Shown here: one piece after another, positions 25,557 through 34,211 of the stretch
Numbering within the stretch: the first letter of the stretch is position 1
Layout: the number at the start of each line of letters is the position of its first letter
Assembly: GCF_002941025.1 (NCBI RefSeq)
Contig: NZ_PTJS01000001.1
Location: 1,116,001 to 1,180,000, forward strand
Source of the DNA: Streptomyces sp. QL37
Lineage (GTDB): Bacteria > Actinomycetota > Actinomycetes > Streptomycetales > Streptomycetaceae
DNA: 64,000 bases
Reading direction: 5' to 3'
Notes under the pieces: model-generated
The model's database searches: none
Told to the model about the DNA's origin: nothing
What the model saw: the letters and a program-made list of their open reading frames with translations, nothing else
Made by a program: the position numbers and the translations under genes

Positions 25557-25618
25557 TGGGGGATAGCCCCCATATAAGTCGGGGCCTGGCTGCATCGCTG
25601 GAGGGACGCGCCGTCCCT
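25557..25618. promoter_or_regulatory. Two hairpins in the glycosyltransferase/GtrA divergent region
   Basis: TGGGGG-ATAG-CCCCCA (25557-25572) is followed by the AT-rich ATATAAG, a possible -10 element, and then by AGGGACG-CGC-CGTCCCT (25602-25618) close to the GtrA start. The first could be an operator, the second a leader hairpin. The 270-bp region contains no gene. Confidence 0.35.
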
Positions 25619-25671
25619 AGGTTGTGAGGTGGAATCAGATGACCGTCCCGCTTCCCTCCCGGAGGAACCCC

Positions 25672-26151
25672 GTGACAGCCCTGGCGCACCTGCCGACGAA
25701 GCGCACCGCCCATCCGCTGGCCGCGGCGTTCGTGCGCTTCGTCGTCTGCGGGGGCGGTGTCGGACTGGCCGCCAGTGGTGCGCTGGTGCTGCTGGGCGAG
25801 CGGATACCCCTGGCCCTCGCCAACGCCGTGATCACCGTCGTGTCCACGGTGATCGCCACGGAGCTGCACAGCCGGATCTCCTTCCGGAGCGACCGCAGGG
25901 GGTGGCGGGTCCACCTGCAGTCCGGGCTGACGGTGGTGGTGAGTTACGCGTTCACCACCGGCGCGCTGCTCGTGCTGCACGCCGTGCAGTCGGCTCCCTC
26001 CGCGCTCGTCGAGCAGACCGTCTATCTGTCGGCTTCGGCGGCGGCCGGGGTGGGGCGGTTCGCGCTGCTGCGGGTGGCCGTCTTCGCGCCGGCTCCCGCA
26101 CCGCCGGACTCCCCCGCCCTGACCAGGCCGGCGGTCGTGATCGCGGCCTGA
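25672..26151 (+). CDS. GtrA family membrane protein
   Basis: A 159-residue protein with four hydrophobic helices (FVRFVVCGGGVGLAASGALVL; ANAVITVVSTVIATELHSR; two more) and the polar ISFRSDRRGW between helices 2 and 3, typical of GtrA proteins. GtrA proteins take part in movement or use of polyprenyl-phosphate sugars. GTG at 25672 has a perfect GGAGGA at 25661-25666. An in-frame ATG at 25639 with GAGGTGG would add 11 residues. It is divergent from the glycosyltransferase gene, its likely partner. Confidence 0.78.
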   Translation: MTALAHLPTKRTAHPLAAAFVRFVVCGGGVGLAASGALVLLGERIPLALANAVITVVSTVIATELHSRISFRSDRRGWRVHLQSGLTVVVSYAFTTGALLVLHAVQSAPSALVEQTVYLSASAAAGVGRFALLRVAVFAPAPAPPDSPALTRPAVVIAA

Positions 26152-26190
26152 TCCCCGGGCTCCGCGGGAACGCCCGCGAAATCGACTCCC

Positions 26191-26685
26191 TCAGGCCGCG
26201 CCATGGACGTGGAGCGCCCACAGCAGGGCGCCGAGGGACGCGGTGTGGAGGGCGGCGCGGACGGTGTTCCATGTGACCCACCGGTCCTCGAACGCGGCGC
26301 GCGCTTCCCCGAGCCGGTCGGGGGCCGAGTCGAGCGGCACCTTGTCGAGTGCGTCGTTGAGCGGGACGTTCTGCGTTCCGGTGACGAGGAAGGCCGCCCC
26401 GTAGAACACCAGAGCCGCGACGATCCACGGCAGGGCTCCCCCGCTGTGCCCTTTCGCGGCGAGGACCGTCGCCAGCACCAGCAGCGGCAGGGGCAGCAGG
26501 AAGGGGGTGAGGAACCAGCCGTTGATGATGACCCGGTTGATGTGCTGCATGCTCTGGACGAACGCCCGGTCGTCGCCACGGGAGAGGCCTGGCATGACGG
26601 CGTAGGAGAAGGCGCAGAACAGCCCGGCCATCAGGGCCGCTCCCCCGGCGGAGGCGAGGAGTACCACGGTCTGCAGTGTTCTCAT
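26191..26685 (-). CDS. DUF1772 membrane protein (anthrone-oxygenase-like)
   Basis: A 164-residue protein with four hydrophobic helices. It has the DUF1772 layout: FCAFSYAVMPGL in helix 1, QHINRVIINGWF, the conserved GTQNVPLNDALD, and a WVTWNTVRAALHTAS helix with its polar N and R. Family members include small oxygenases, but most are uncharacterised. ATG at 26685 overlaps the stop of the broken VOC gene (ATGA), so the two were once an operon. Confidence 0.8.
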   Translation of the reverse strand: MRTLQTVVLLASAGGAALMAGLFCAFSYAVMPGLSRGDDRAFVQSMQHINRVIINGWFLTPFLLPLPLLVLATVLAAKGHSGGALPWIVAALVFYGAAFLVTGTQNVPLNDALDKVPLDSAPDRLGEARAAFEDRWVTWNTVRAALHTASLGALLWALHVHGAA

Positions 26686-27064
26686 GCGTGCTCCGAATCC
26701 GGCGCTGCGGCCCACTCGACGAACTGGATGACGACCCCGTCGGGGTCGGTGATCGGCACAGGCGCTCGCCCCACGGTTCTTCGCGCAGCGGCATCGTGAT
26801 CCCGACGCCTTCCGCGCGCAGCCTCTTCTCCTCGTCCTCCGGACCGGTGAGGGTGAAGGCGAGGATCAGTCCGGAGGCGTGCTGTCGCGCTGGGCGGCGG
26901 ACAGGACGTCGATGCCGCGGCGCAGGAGAACGATATCCACCGCGGCGTCCTCGCGGGCGAGGGAGGCGAAGTCCTCCGTGGCGACGGTCTCGCTGTACCC
27001 GAGGTGGGTGGTGAGGAAGGCCTTGGACGCGGCTAGGTCTTTGACCTGTACACAGAGCCGTCAC
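26682..27064 (-). pseudogene. VOC/glyoxalase family gene broken by several frameshifts
   Basis: In three shifting frames on the reverse strand the family can be pieced together: VQVKDLAASKAFLTTHLGY, VDIVLLRRGIDVLSAAQRDS, then a shift near 26885 to LILAFTLTGPEDEEKRLRA and MPLREEPWGER, then a shift near 26765 to ITDPDGVVIQFVEWAA and stop. The join to the apparent start VTALC is also out of frame. Three disruptions make it a pseudogene unless the sequence has errors. Confidence 0.8.
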
Positions 27065-27124
27065 ACATATGCCATACGATGCGCACACCTGTTCACAGCT
27101 CTTCCGCTTGAGGATGCCCACGTC

Positions 27125-27997
27125 ATGTTCTTCGGTGTCACGTCCCGTTCAGCGCGCGGCATATCCGCCGCCGTCGCCCTACTCGCGATCGGTGCGGTGG
27201 GCTGCGCCGACGCCATCGACAGCGCCAAGGCCGGCGCCAAGAAGGCGATGCGTCAGCGGTCGGTCTTCTCCCTCACTCCGGGCGACTGCTACAACCCGAA
27301 CAGCGGGGCGACCGCGAGCCAGGAGTTCAGTGTCGAGATCGTCCCGTGCGAGGAGGCGCACAAGGGCCAGGTGGTCGGCGAGTTCACCATCGAGGGAGAG
27401 TCGGCATACCCCGGGGACGACGGGGCGACGAAGATCGCCGACAAGCAGTGCCCGGTGAATTCGTTCATCGCCGACACCTGGGCGGTCCCGGCGGGCGTCG
27501 GCCTCTTCTACTACTACCCCACCAGCGACACCTGGAAGACCGGCGACCGGGCCGTGAGCTGCACGTATGCCAAGGAGTCGGGCACGTTCACCGGATCGCT
27601 CGAGAACAAGTCCCTGAGCGCCGACCAGTTGGCATACCTGAAGGGCTCCAACGCCGTCTACGAAGCACTCTGGAACAACCAGCCCGAGGCGGACCAGATA
27701 GAGGACGACCTGGCCGGTTACAAGGAGCAGGCCGAGGCGGTTTCCACAGCGCTGAACGCCCACGTGGCCGGCCTGAAGAGCATGGAGCAGCCGGAGACCG
27801 CCAAGCTCCGGAAGCGGCTGGAGGAGACCGCGGGCGCGTGGGAGGAGGCGGCCTCGGCCGGAAGCATCGACGACTTCTACATCGCCTACGACCTCGCGTT
27901 CACCGGCATCGACCCGAACCAGACGGTTGCCGCCCGCGAGGAGTTGAAGCTCGCCACCACCGTCCCGGCGGACGACGCCGAGGTCTGGGCGGACTGA
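27125..27997 (+). CDS. Septum-formation-domain lipoprotein
   Basis: A 290-residue secreted lipoprotein. The signal peptide ends in AIGAVGC, with Cys27 the likely lipid-attachment site. The domain that follows has TPGDCYN and IVPCEEAHKGQVVGEF, then QCPVNSFI and SCTYAK, giving the two disulphide pairs of the actinobacterial septum-formation domain. The C-terminal ~110 residues are helical (LAGYKEQAEAVSTALNAH). The family name rests on Streptomyces septum work; a direct role here is not shown. ATG at 27125. Confidence 0.75.
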   Translation: MFFGVTSRSARGISAAVALLAIGAVGCADAIDSAKAGAKKAMRQRSVFSLTPGDCYNPNSGATASQEFSVEIVPCEEAHKGQVVGEFTIEGESAYPGDDGATKIADKQCPVNSFIADTWAVPAGVGLFYYYPTSDTWKTGDRAVSCTYAKESGTFTGSLENKSLSADQLAYLKGSNAVYEALWNNQPEADQIEDDLAGYKEQAEAVSTALNAHVAGLKSMEQPETAKLRKRLEETAGAWEEAASAGSIDDFYIAYDLAFTGIDPNQTVAAREELKLATTVPADDAEVWAD

Positions 27998-28085
27998 CCA
28001 CCCCTGCCCGGATGCCCGGTCGGCGGGGCGGCGGCATCCGGGCTCACACCTGTCGGCGTAGATACGACGAGCATAGGCTTCGCCC

Positions 28086-28757
28086 ATGAGCATCCGGGCG
28101 AGCACCGAGACCGCCGGACTCCGCGAGTCGAGGATGCGCGGGACGCGGCGGTCGATCTCCGACCACACGACCGGGCTCTTCGTCGAGCAGGGTTTTCGGG
28201 CGGACGACGATCGCCGCGATCGCCACCGCCGCCCGGGTCTCGAACAAGACGGTGACCAACCACTTCACGTGCAAGGAGGATCTGGTGCCGGCCCACCAGG
28301 ACGAGTTCGCGGCGAGCCTGGCGCGTACGGTCGCCGGCCGCGCCGCCGGTGCATCGGCTCTCGCCGCGCTGCGTCGCGGATTCCTGGCCTCCACCGCGGC
28401 GCAGGACCGGGTGGCGGGATTCACCGGACCCGGTTCTCCCGGATGACCGCCGACAGCCCGACGCTCTCGACGTGCCTGCGCGGCCTGCACGAGGACGCTC
28501 TGGCGGAGGTGCTCGCCGAGGCGACCGGCACCTCCGCCGACGACATCACCCCGCGCACCGCGGCCGCCCTGCTCGGCGGGGTGCACCGTTTCCTGTTCCG
28601 GCGCGTCCAGGAACTGACACTTCCGGGCACGGGCGACCCCGAGAGCGCCGCGGTCATCGGGGAAGAGACCGCCGCCTTGGGTCTGCTGGAACCGGCGCTC
28701 GCGGGCTGCGCGAGGGCCCCTCGTCCCAAGGCCCCACGCACAAGGACCGGCTCTTGA
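28086..28757 (+). pseudogene. TetR family regulator with two compensating frameshifts
   Basis: The start frame gives RRSISDHTTGLFVEQGFR and then leaves the family. From about 28203 the +1 frame continues it (TIAAIATAARVSNKTVTNHF, then CKEDLVPAHQDEF) until a stop at about 28444. The original frame resumes with RMTADSPTLSTCLRGLHED and runs to the stop. An extra G near 28201-28204 explains the first shift. The product would lack a working helix-turn-helix. The neighbouring formylglutamate hydrolase starts at its stop codon. Confidence 0.78.
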
Positions 28758-29554
28758 GCCCCGGCCCTTCTCCGTTCCAGCTCCTGCCCGGCGCCGCCGG
28801 GTCTCCGGTGCTGCTGCACGTCCCGCACTCCTCACGGGTCGTACCGGAGCACGTGCGCGACGGCATCGTGCTCGACGACGAGGCCCTCGCCGCCGAACTC
28901 GACCACATCACTGATTCCCACACGGCCGACCTGGCCGCCAGGGCCTCCGCGGCCTGCGCCGTGACCCCCTGGCGCTTCGTCAACGGCCTGTCGCGGCTGG
29001 TCGTCGACCCGGAGCGGTTCCCCGACGAACGGGAGGAGATGCTGGCCGCGGGCATGGGCGCGGTCTACACCCGCACCACGCACCGGGAGCGGCTCCGCCC
29101 GCCCGGTGCGGATCCGGAGCCGCTCCTCGACCGCTATTTCCACCCGTATGCCCGGGCGATGACCGCCGCCGTCGACGAACGCCTCGCCGCCACGGGACGT
29201 GCCGTCGTCATCGACGTCCACTCCTACCCGGCCACCGCACTCCCGTACGAGCTGCACGGCGGCGGCCCGCGGCCCCCTGTCTGTCTGGGCACCGACGGCT
29301 TCCACACTCCGCCCGGGCTTCTGGCCCGGGCGGAGGAGGCGTTCGCGGAATTCGGCGGCACGGGACTGAACAGCCCGTTCGCCGGTACGTACGTGCCACT
29401 GAAGCACTACGGGACGGACCGGCGGGTCGGAGCGCTGATGATCGAGGTCCGGCGCGACCTCTACATGTCCGAGCCGGGCGGCCCGCCCGGCCCCGGGCTC
29501 GACGCGCTGGCCACCGCGCTGGCCGCACTGGCCGACGGGCTCATGGACATGTGA
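28754..29554 (+). CDS. N-formylglutamate amidohydrolase family protein
   Basis: A 266-residue zinc hydrolase of the N-formylglutamate amidohydrolase family. It shows LLHVPHSSRVVPEHV, DHITDSHTADLA, GLSRLVVDPERFPDE, the metal motif VIDVHSYPATALPYE, and VPLKHYGTDRRVGALMIEVRRDLYM. Members release formate from N-formylglutamate in histidine breakdown or act on related N-formyl amino acids. The start is taken as TTG at 28754, with AAGGA upstream, overlapping the TetR stop. No histidine-degradation genes are nearby. Confidence 0.82.
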   Translation: MSPGPSPFQLLPGAAGSPVLLHVPHSSRVVPEHVRDGIVLDDEALAAELDHITDSHTADLAARASAACAVTPWRFVNGLSRLVVDPERFPDEREEMLAAGMGAVYTRTTHRERLRPPGADPEPLLDRYFHPYARAMTAAVDERLAATGRAVVIDVHSYPATALPYELHGGGPRPPVCLGTDGFHTPPGLLARAEEAFAEFGGTGLNSPFAGTYVPLKHYGTDRRVGALMIEVRRDLYMSEPGGPPGPGLDALATALAALADGLMDM

Positions 29555-29866
29555 CGGCGGCGGCTGCCTTGGCCGGGCGTAGGGCCGGGTCATGATCTCC
29601 ATGTTGTGGCCGTCCGGGTCCTCGAAGGTGTCGAACTGCGCGTCGGGGACCAGCAAGGCGCAGTGCTGCGACTGCACCGGCCCGCCCCGCAGTTCGTAGT
29701 GGTCCAGCGTCACGCCGTTGCCCAGGCCGACGGGGAGGAACGACCCGAACGGGCGGCCGGCCTCCAGGCCCAGGACGGTGGCGAGAAACTCGGCCGACAG
29801 GTCGCGGTCTCTGGCGAACACGGCGTGGTGGTCCAACTGGACGACGCGCGCCCGCCACGCGCTCAT
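29553..29866 (-). pseudogene. VOC family gene with an internal deletion and lost stop
   Basis: The reverse strand begins as a complete VOC protein (VVQLDHHAVFARDRDLSAEF, PVGLGNGVTLDHYEL, CALLVPDAQFDTF) but then jumps directly to EDPDGHNMEIMTRPYARP. About 25-30 residues usually present between the two blocks are missing. The frame then runs on, antisense to the formylglutamate hydrolase gene, with no natural end. I read it as an inactive remnant with ATG at 29866. It fills most of the 490-bp space before the aldo/keto reductase gene. Confidence 0.7.
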
Positions 29867-29973
29867 GCAGGAGCCGGGCTTCTCCTTCGTCCATGACCCA
29901 AGGCCGACCCGGCAGCCACGGACCCGGCCTCAAGGGCTCGGGAAGGCCGGCCGCAACGGACTCGGACGCGTGC

Positions 29974-29985
29974 GAAAACGCTTTC
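29974..29985. promoter_or_regulatory. LacI-type operator core GAAAACGCTTTC upstream of the aldo/keto reductase
   Basis: GAAA-ACGC-TTTC is a near-palindrome with the central CG and flanking AA/TT of LacI-family operators, 60 bases before the aldo/keto reductase ATG. It differs from the two ribose-operon sites outside the AAnCGnTT core, so a different LacI protein probably binds it. Confidence 0.5.
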
Positions 29986-30044
29986 CCTCCTGGCCAACAC
30001 GACTGCTAGCGTGTCCCGTTGACCCGAAGGGATGCACGCGACAC

Positions 30045-30884
30045 ATGACAGAGACAGCGTTTCGCATCGGTGGGGACCTAGAGGTACAGCGGCTCGGATT
30101 CGGAGCCATGCGTCTGCCGACGGAACCGGGGACCGCCCGCGAGAACGGCCTGTCGGTCGCCCGCCGCGCGGTCGAGTTGGGCATCACACTGATCGACACG
30201 GCGCACATGTACGGCGGCGGGGCCAACGAGGAACTCCTCGCCGAAGCGCTGCACCCCTACCCCGAGAACCTCCTGATCACCACGAAGGTCGGCATCACAC
30301 GGCCGGACCCCTCGGCCGACTGGCAGCTCGACGGCCGGCCGGCCTCCCTGCGCGAACAGGTGGAACAGGGCCTGCGCCGCCTGCGTGTCGAGCGGATCGA
30401 GCTCCTTCAGCTGCACCGCATCGATCCGGAGACGCCGCTCGCCGATCAGCTCGGCGCGCTGCGGGACCTCAGGGACGCGGGCAAGATCGGGCGGATCGGC
30501 CTGTCCGAGGTCACCGTGGACGAACTCGCTCAGGCACGGGACATCGTCGAGATCGCGAGCGTGCAGAACCGCTACAACCTGCTCGACCGGGAGCACGAGC
30601 CCGTCCTCACCGCCTGTGAGGCGGCGGGGATCGCGTTCCTGCCGTGGCGCCCCGTCGTCTGGGGCGACTCCGGGGCGAACGCCGAGGTCCTCGCCGTGGC
30701 GGCCGAACTGGAGGCCACCCCCACACAGGTCGCCCTGGCCTGGCTGCTCGCCCACTCGCCGGTCGTCCTCCCGATCCCGGGCACGGCCCGGACCGACCAC
30801 CTGGAGGAGAACGCCGCGGCGGGGGGTGTCCGTCCGACCCCCGCCCACCTGGAGATCCTCGACCGGTTGGCCGCGCCGGAGTAG
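30045..30884 (+). CDS. Aldo/keto reductase
   Basis: A 279-residue NADPH-dependent aldo/keto reductase. The barrel motifs are RLGFGAMRLP, LIDTAHMYGGGANEELL (catalytic Asp and Tyr), TTKVGI (Lys), LLQLHRIDP (His), SVQNRYNLLDR, and PIPGTARTDHLEEN for cofactor binding. The substrate is not evident. ATG at 30045 has GACCCGAAGGGATG upstream. A LacI-type operator lies in its promoter, so sugar-linked control is plausible. It converges with rbsD, 20 bp away. Confidence 0.9.
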   Translation: MTETAFRIGGDLEVQRLGFGAMRLPTEPGTARENGLSVARRAVELGITLIDTAHMYGGGANEELLAEALHPYPENLLITTKVGITRPDPSADWQLDGRPASLREQVEQGLRRLRVERIELLQLHRIDPETPLADQLGALRDLRDAGKIGRIGLSEVTVDELAQARDIVEIASVQNRYNLLDREHEPVLTACEAAGIAFLPWRPVVWGDSGANAEVLAVAAELEATPTQVALAWLLAHSPVVLPIPGTARTDHLEENAAAGGVRPTPAHLEILDRLAAPE

Positions 30885-30904
30885 GGGCCCGGCCGGGGTC
30901 GGCG

Positions 30905-31294
30905 TCAGAAGAAGACGCCGCACCTCAGCAGCACGTTGGCGTACGGCCGGGCCTCCCCCGTCCGCACGACCAGACGGGCGGACGCGGTGAGCGCCTTCAG
31001 CCGTTCGTGGGACACGTGTGTGAGGTCCGGGAGACGGGCGGCCAGGAGTCGGGCGGCCTCGGGGTTCGCCTCCCGAATCTCCTCGGCTGCCGTCGCGCCC
31101 TCCACGGCCAGTTCGTCCAGCAGGCCGTCGAGGACTTCGGCGAAGGACGGGACGCCCGCCCGGAAGGCGAGGTCGACCACGCGGGGCCCCGGGGGGATGG
31201 GCATGCCCACGTCGCAGATCAGCACTCCGTCGCCATGACCGAGTTCGGCCAGCGCTCCCGCCAGGTGGCGGTTGAGGATGCCTGACTTCTTCAC
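30905..31294 (-). CDS. rbsD: D-ribose pyranase
   Basis: A 129-residue RbsD, which converts beta-pyranose ribose to the furanose form used by ribokinase. The catalytic His is in ILNRHLAGALAELGHGD; other family blocks are ICDVGMPIPPG, and VRTGEARPYANVLLRCGVFF at the C-terminus. GTG at 31294 overlaps the rbsK stop (GTGA), so translation is coupled. It is the last gene of the rbs operon. Confidence 0.93.
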   Translation of the reverse strand: MKKSGILNRHLAGALAELGHGDGVLICDVGMPIPPGPRVVDLAFRAGVPSFAEVLDGLLDELAVEGATAAEEIREANPEAARLLAARLPDLTHVSHERLKALTASARLVVRTGEARPYANVLLRCGVFF

Positions 31295-32229
31295 AGCGCG
31301 GAGACCTCTTCCACTGTCGGGAAGGACGCCTGCGCGCCCTCCTTGGTGACGGCTGCCGCGCCGACCCGTACGGCGAACGCGGCGGCCTCGGTGAGCTCCT
31401 CGCCCAGGCCGAGCCGCCAGGCCAGGGCGGCTGTGAACGCGTCGCCCGCACCCGTCGTGTCCACGGCGTCGACCCGGGGGCTCGGCACGCGTACGGGGTC
31501 ACCCCCACGGGTGTCGGAGACCAGCGCGCCCTCGGCGCCCAGGGTGATCACCACGGAACGCGGGCCGAGAGCGGTCAGCCCCAGCGCCCAGGACTCCGGG
31601 GTGCTCCCCGCGCCCTCTCCCAGGATGTAGCGCGCCTCGTGCTCGTTGACCACCAGTGGGTCACAGGCGGCCAGCACCTCGTCGGGGAGCGGCGCGGGCG
31701 GGGAGGGGTTGAGTACCAGCCGCGCACCCGGGCCGAGGGCACGGGCCGTCTCCGCGACGGTGTCCAGCGGGATCTCCAGCTGTACGGAGACCACTCGGGC
31801 CGACGCGAAGAGGGACCCCGCGGCCCTGATGTCCTCGGGGGTAAGCCGGGCGTTGGCGCCCGGGGAGACGACGATGCTGTTGTCGCCCGAGGGGTCCACG
31901 GTGATGAGGGCCACGCCGGTGGGCGCCCCTCCGACGAGGACTCCGCCGGTGTCGACACCCGCCTCCTGCTGCGAGGCGCGCAGCAGCCGCCCGTGGGCGT
32001 CGTCGCCGACCCTGGCCAGCAGGGCGGTGCGGGCACCGAGTCGGGCGGCGGCGACCGCCTGGTTGGCGCCCTTGCCGCCGGGGTGGACGACGAGGTCGGA
32101 GCCGAGCACCGTCTCCCCCGGCCCGGGGCGGCGGTCGACGCCGACGACCAGGTCGGCGTTGGCCGACCCGACGACCAGGAGGTCGTGCCCGGAGGGCTCG
32201 GAGGCCGCGGAGACATCGGTCGCTTGCAT
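31291..32229 (-). CDS. rbsK: Ribokinase
   Basis: A 312-residue PfkB-family sugar kinase that makes ribose-5-phosphate. Signatures: VVGSANADLVVGVDRRPGPG, HPGGKGANQAVAAARLG, and the C-terminal DTTGAGDAFTAALAW with the catalytic Asp in GAGD. ATG at 32229 lies 20 bp after the rbsCB stop. Position in the operon fits ribose catabolism. Confidence 0.94.
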   Translation of the reverse strand: MQATDVSAASEPSGHDLLVVGSANADLVVGVDRRPGPGETVLGSDLVVHPGGKGANQAVAAARLGARTALLARVGDDAHGRLLRASQQEAGVDTGGVLVGGAPTGVALITVDPSGDNSIVVSPGANARLTPEDIRAAGSLFASARVVSVQLEIPLDTVAETARALGPGARLVLNPSPPAPLPDEVLAACDPLVVNEHEARYILGEGAGSTPESWALGLTALGPRSVVITLGAEGALVSDTRGGDPVRVPSPRVDAVDTTGAGDAFTAALAWRLGLGEELTEAAAFAVRVGAAAVTKEGAQASFPTVEEVSAL

Positions 32230-32249
32230 CAGGGCATTGCCTTTCGTGA

Positions 32250-34211
32250 TCAGGAGAAGTCGGCGACGTTCTGCCGGGTGACGACCTTGACCGGCACCTT
32301 CACCATGCTGTCGATCTTCTTGCCGTCGGCCGCCTTGACGGCGTTCCGCACGGCGATCTTCCCCAGTTCCGCGGGCTGCTGGGCCACGGACGCGTACAGC
32401 GTGCCCGCCTCGACCGCCTTCAGGCCGTCGGGGGTTCCGTCGAATCCGACGACCGGGACGGACTTCCCGGCCTTGCTGCCCAGGGCCTTGACCGCGCCGA
32501 GCGCCATCTCGTCGTTCTCGGCGAAGACGCCGTTGATGCCCGGGTGTGACTGGAGGAGGTTGGTCATGACGTCCAGGCCCTTGGTGCGGTCGAAGTCGGC
32601 CGGCTGGGTCGCCACGACCTTGATGCCCGGGTAGGCCTTCATGCCCGCGGCGAAGCCCGCGCCGCGCTCACGGCTGGCGGAGGTGCCGGCGGTGCCCTGG
32701 AGGACGATGATGCTGCCCTTGCCGCCGAGGCGGTCGGCGAGTGTCTTCGCGGCGAGTTTGCCGCCCGCGACGTTGTCGGAGGCGACGAGCGTGGCGGTCT
32801 CTGCCTTGTTGACGCCGCGGTCGGCGGCGACCACCGGGATGTCGGCCTCGTTGGCACCGCGCACGACGGGGCCGACGGCGTCGGAGTCGACGGGGTTGAC
32901 GATGACGGAGTCCACCCCGGAGCTGGTGAAGTTCTCCAGCTGGTTGGCCTGCTGCGAGGCGTCGTTCTGGGCGTCGGTGACGGTCAGGTCGATCCCTGCC
33001 GCCTTCGCCTCCTTCTGCGCGCCCTCCTTCATCTGGACGAAGAAGGGGTTGTTCAGGGTGGAGAGCGACATTCCCACCTTGGTGGTGGTGCCGGAGGAAC
33101 CGGACTTGAAGAAGGTCACGGCGGCGATGACGGCGGCCAGGCAGACCACCGCGATGCCCAGTTGCATCGCCCCCTTGCGGCCCTTTCCGGGTGATCCGGG
33201 CGCGGCGGACGCGCCTCCGGCGGAGGCGCCCGATCCGGCCTTGCGGCGCAGCGTGTCCAGCAGCACCGCGAGGGCGATGACGACGCCGATGACGACCTGC
33301 TGCCAGAAGGCGGACACGGAGAGGAGGTTGAGGCCGTTGCGCAGCACGGCGAGGATCAGTGCGCCGATCAGGGTGCCGGACGCCTTGCCGACGCCGCCGG
33401 CGAGGCTGGCGCCGCCGATGACGACCGCGGCGATCGCGTCGAGTTCGTACCCCTGGGCCGCCTGCGGCTGCGCCGAGACCAGACGGGAGGCGAGGACGAT
33501 GCCGGCCACGGCGGCGAAGAGGCCGGAGAGGGCGTAGATGGCCAGCTTCTGCTTCTTGACGCGCAGTCCGGACAGCCGGGCCGCTTCCTCGTTGCCGCCG
33601 ATGGCGTACATGGAGCGGCCGATGTAGGTGCGGGCCAGGATGAGTGCCGCTATCAGGCCCATCGCGATCATCACGAGGACGGGGACGGGCAGCCAGCCGC
33701 CGAGCGTGTCACCGAGTACGGAGACGGAGTCGGGGAAGGGGATCGGCCGGCCCTGGGAGATGACCAGGGACAGCCCTCTCGCCACGGAGAGCATGGCCAG
33801 CGTCGCGATGAACGACGGCAGCTTGCCGTAGGCGACGAGGGCGCCGCTGACGAAGCCGCAGGCGATGCCGGTGGCCACGGCGATGATGACCGCCAGCCAG
33901 ACGGGAACGCCCGCGGACGTCGCCGACCAGGCGAGGACCGTCGCGGAGAGCGCGGCGACCGAGCCGACGGAGAGGTCGATGCCCGCCGAGACGATGACGA
34001 AGGTGACACCGAACGCGAGGATCGCGGTCACCGCGGCCTGGACGCCCACGTTCAGCAGGTTCTGGGTGGTGAGGAAGTCGCCGGAGAGCAGCGACATCGC
34101 CACCAGGAGGACGACCAGCGCGCTGAGGGCGCCGTTGTCGAGCAGGAGGCGGCGGAGGGTGTGTCCGGCGCCGCCCGCGCCCGTCTTGCTCGGATGCGTG
34201 TCAGTGGCCAC
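32250..34211 (-). CDS. Ribose ABC transporter permease fused to substrate-binding protein
   Basis: A 653-residue fusion. Residues 1-322 are an RbsC-type permease (GIDLSVGSVAALSA; EEAARLSGLRVKKQKL; VIGGASLAGGVG). A Gly/Ala/Ser-rich linker at 323-348 leads to one more membrane helix (349-368, LGIAVVCLAAVIAAVTFF). Residues about 377-653 are an RbsB-type periplasmic binding protein (TLNNPFFVQMKEGA; AENDEMALGAVKALG; VVGFDGTPDG). The receptor is thus tethered at the membrane instead of being a lipoprotein. Similar fusions occur in other Streptomyces. GTG at 34211 overlaps the rbsA end by 11 bases. Confidence 0.9.
   Translation of the reverse strand: MATDTHPSKTGAGGAGHTLRRLLLDNGALSALVVLLVAMSLLSGDFLTTQNLLNVGVQAAVTAILAFGVTFVIVSAGIDLSVGSVAALSATVLAWSATSAGVPVWLAVIIAVATGIACGFVSGALVAYGKLPSFIATLAMLSVARGLSLVISQGRPIPFPDSVSVLGDTLGGWLPVPVLVMIAMGLIAALILARTYIGRSMYAIGGNEEAARLSGLRVKKQKLAIYALSGLFAAVAGIVLASRLVSAQPQAAQGYELDAIAAVVIGGASLAGGVGKASGTLIGALILAVLRNGLNLLSVSAFWQQVVIGVVIALAVLLDTLRRKAGSGASAGGASAAPGSPGKGRKGAMQLGIAVVCLAAVIAAVTFFKSGSSGTTTKVGMSLSTLNNPFFVQMKEGAQKEAKAAGIDLTVTDAQNDASQQANQLENFTSSGVDSVIVNPVDSDAVGPVVRGANEADIPVVAADRGVNKAETATLVASDNVAGGKLAAKTLADRLGGKGSIIVLQGTAGTSASRERGAGFAAGMKAYPGIKVVATQPADFDRTKGLDVMTNLLQSHPGINGVFAENDEMALGAVKALGSKAGKSVPVVGFDGTPDGLKAVEAGTLYASVAQQPAELGKIAVRNAVKAADGKKIDSMVKVPVKVVTRQNVADFS

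Noticed and set aside
28832..29866. 344-codon reverse frame as one large VOC fusion protein
   Set aside because: Only the first ~105 codons resemble a VOC protein. The remainder is antisense to the well-supported formylglutamate hydrolase gene, so it is read-through of a broken gene.
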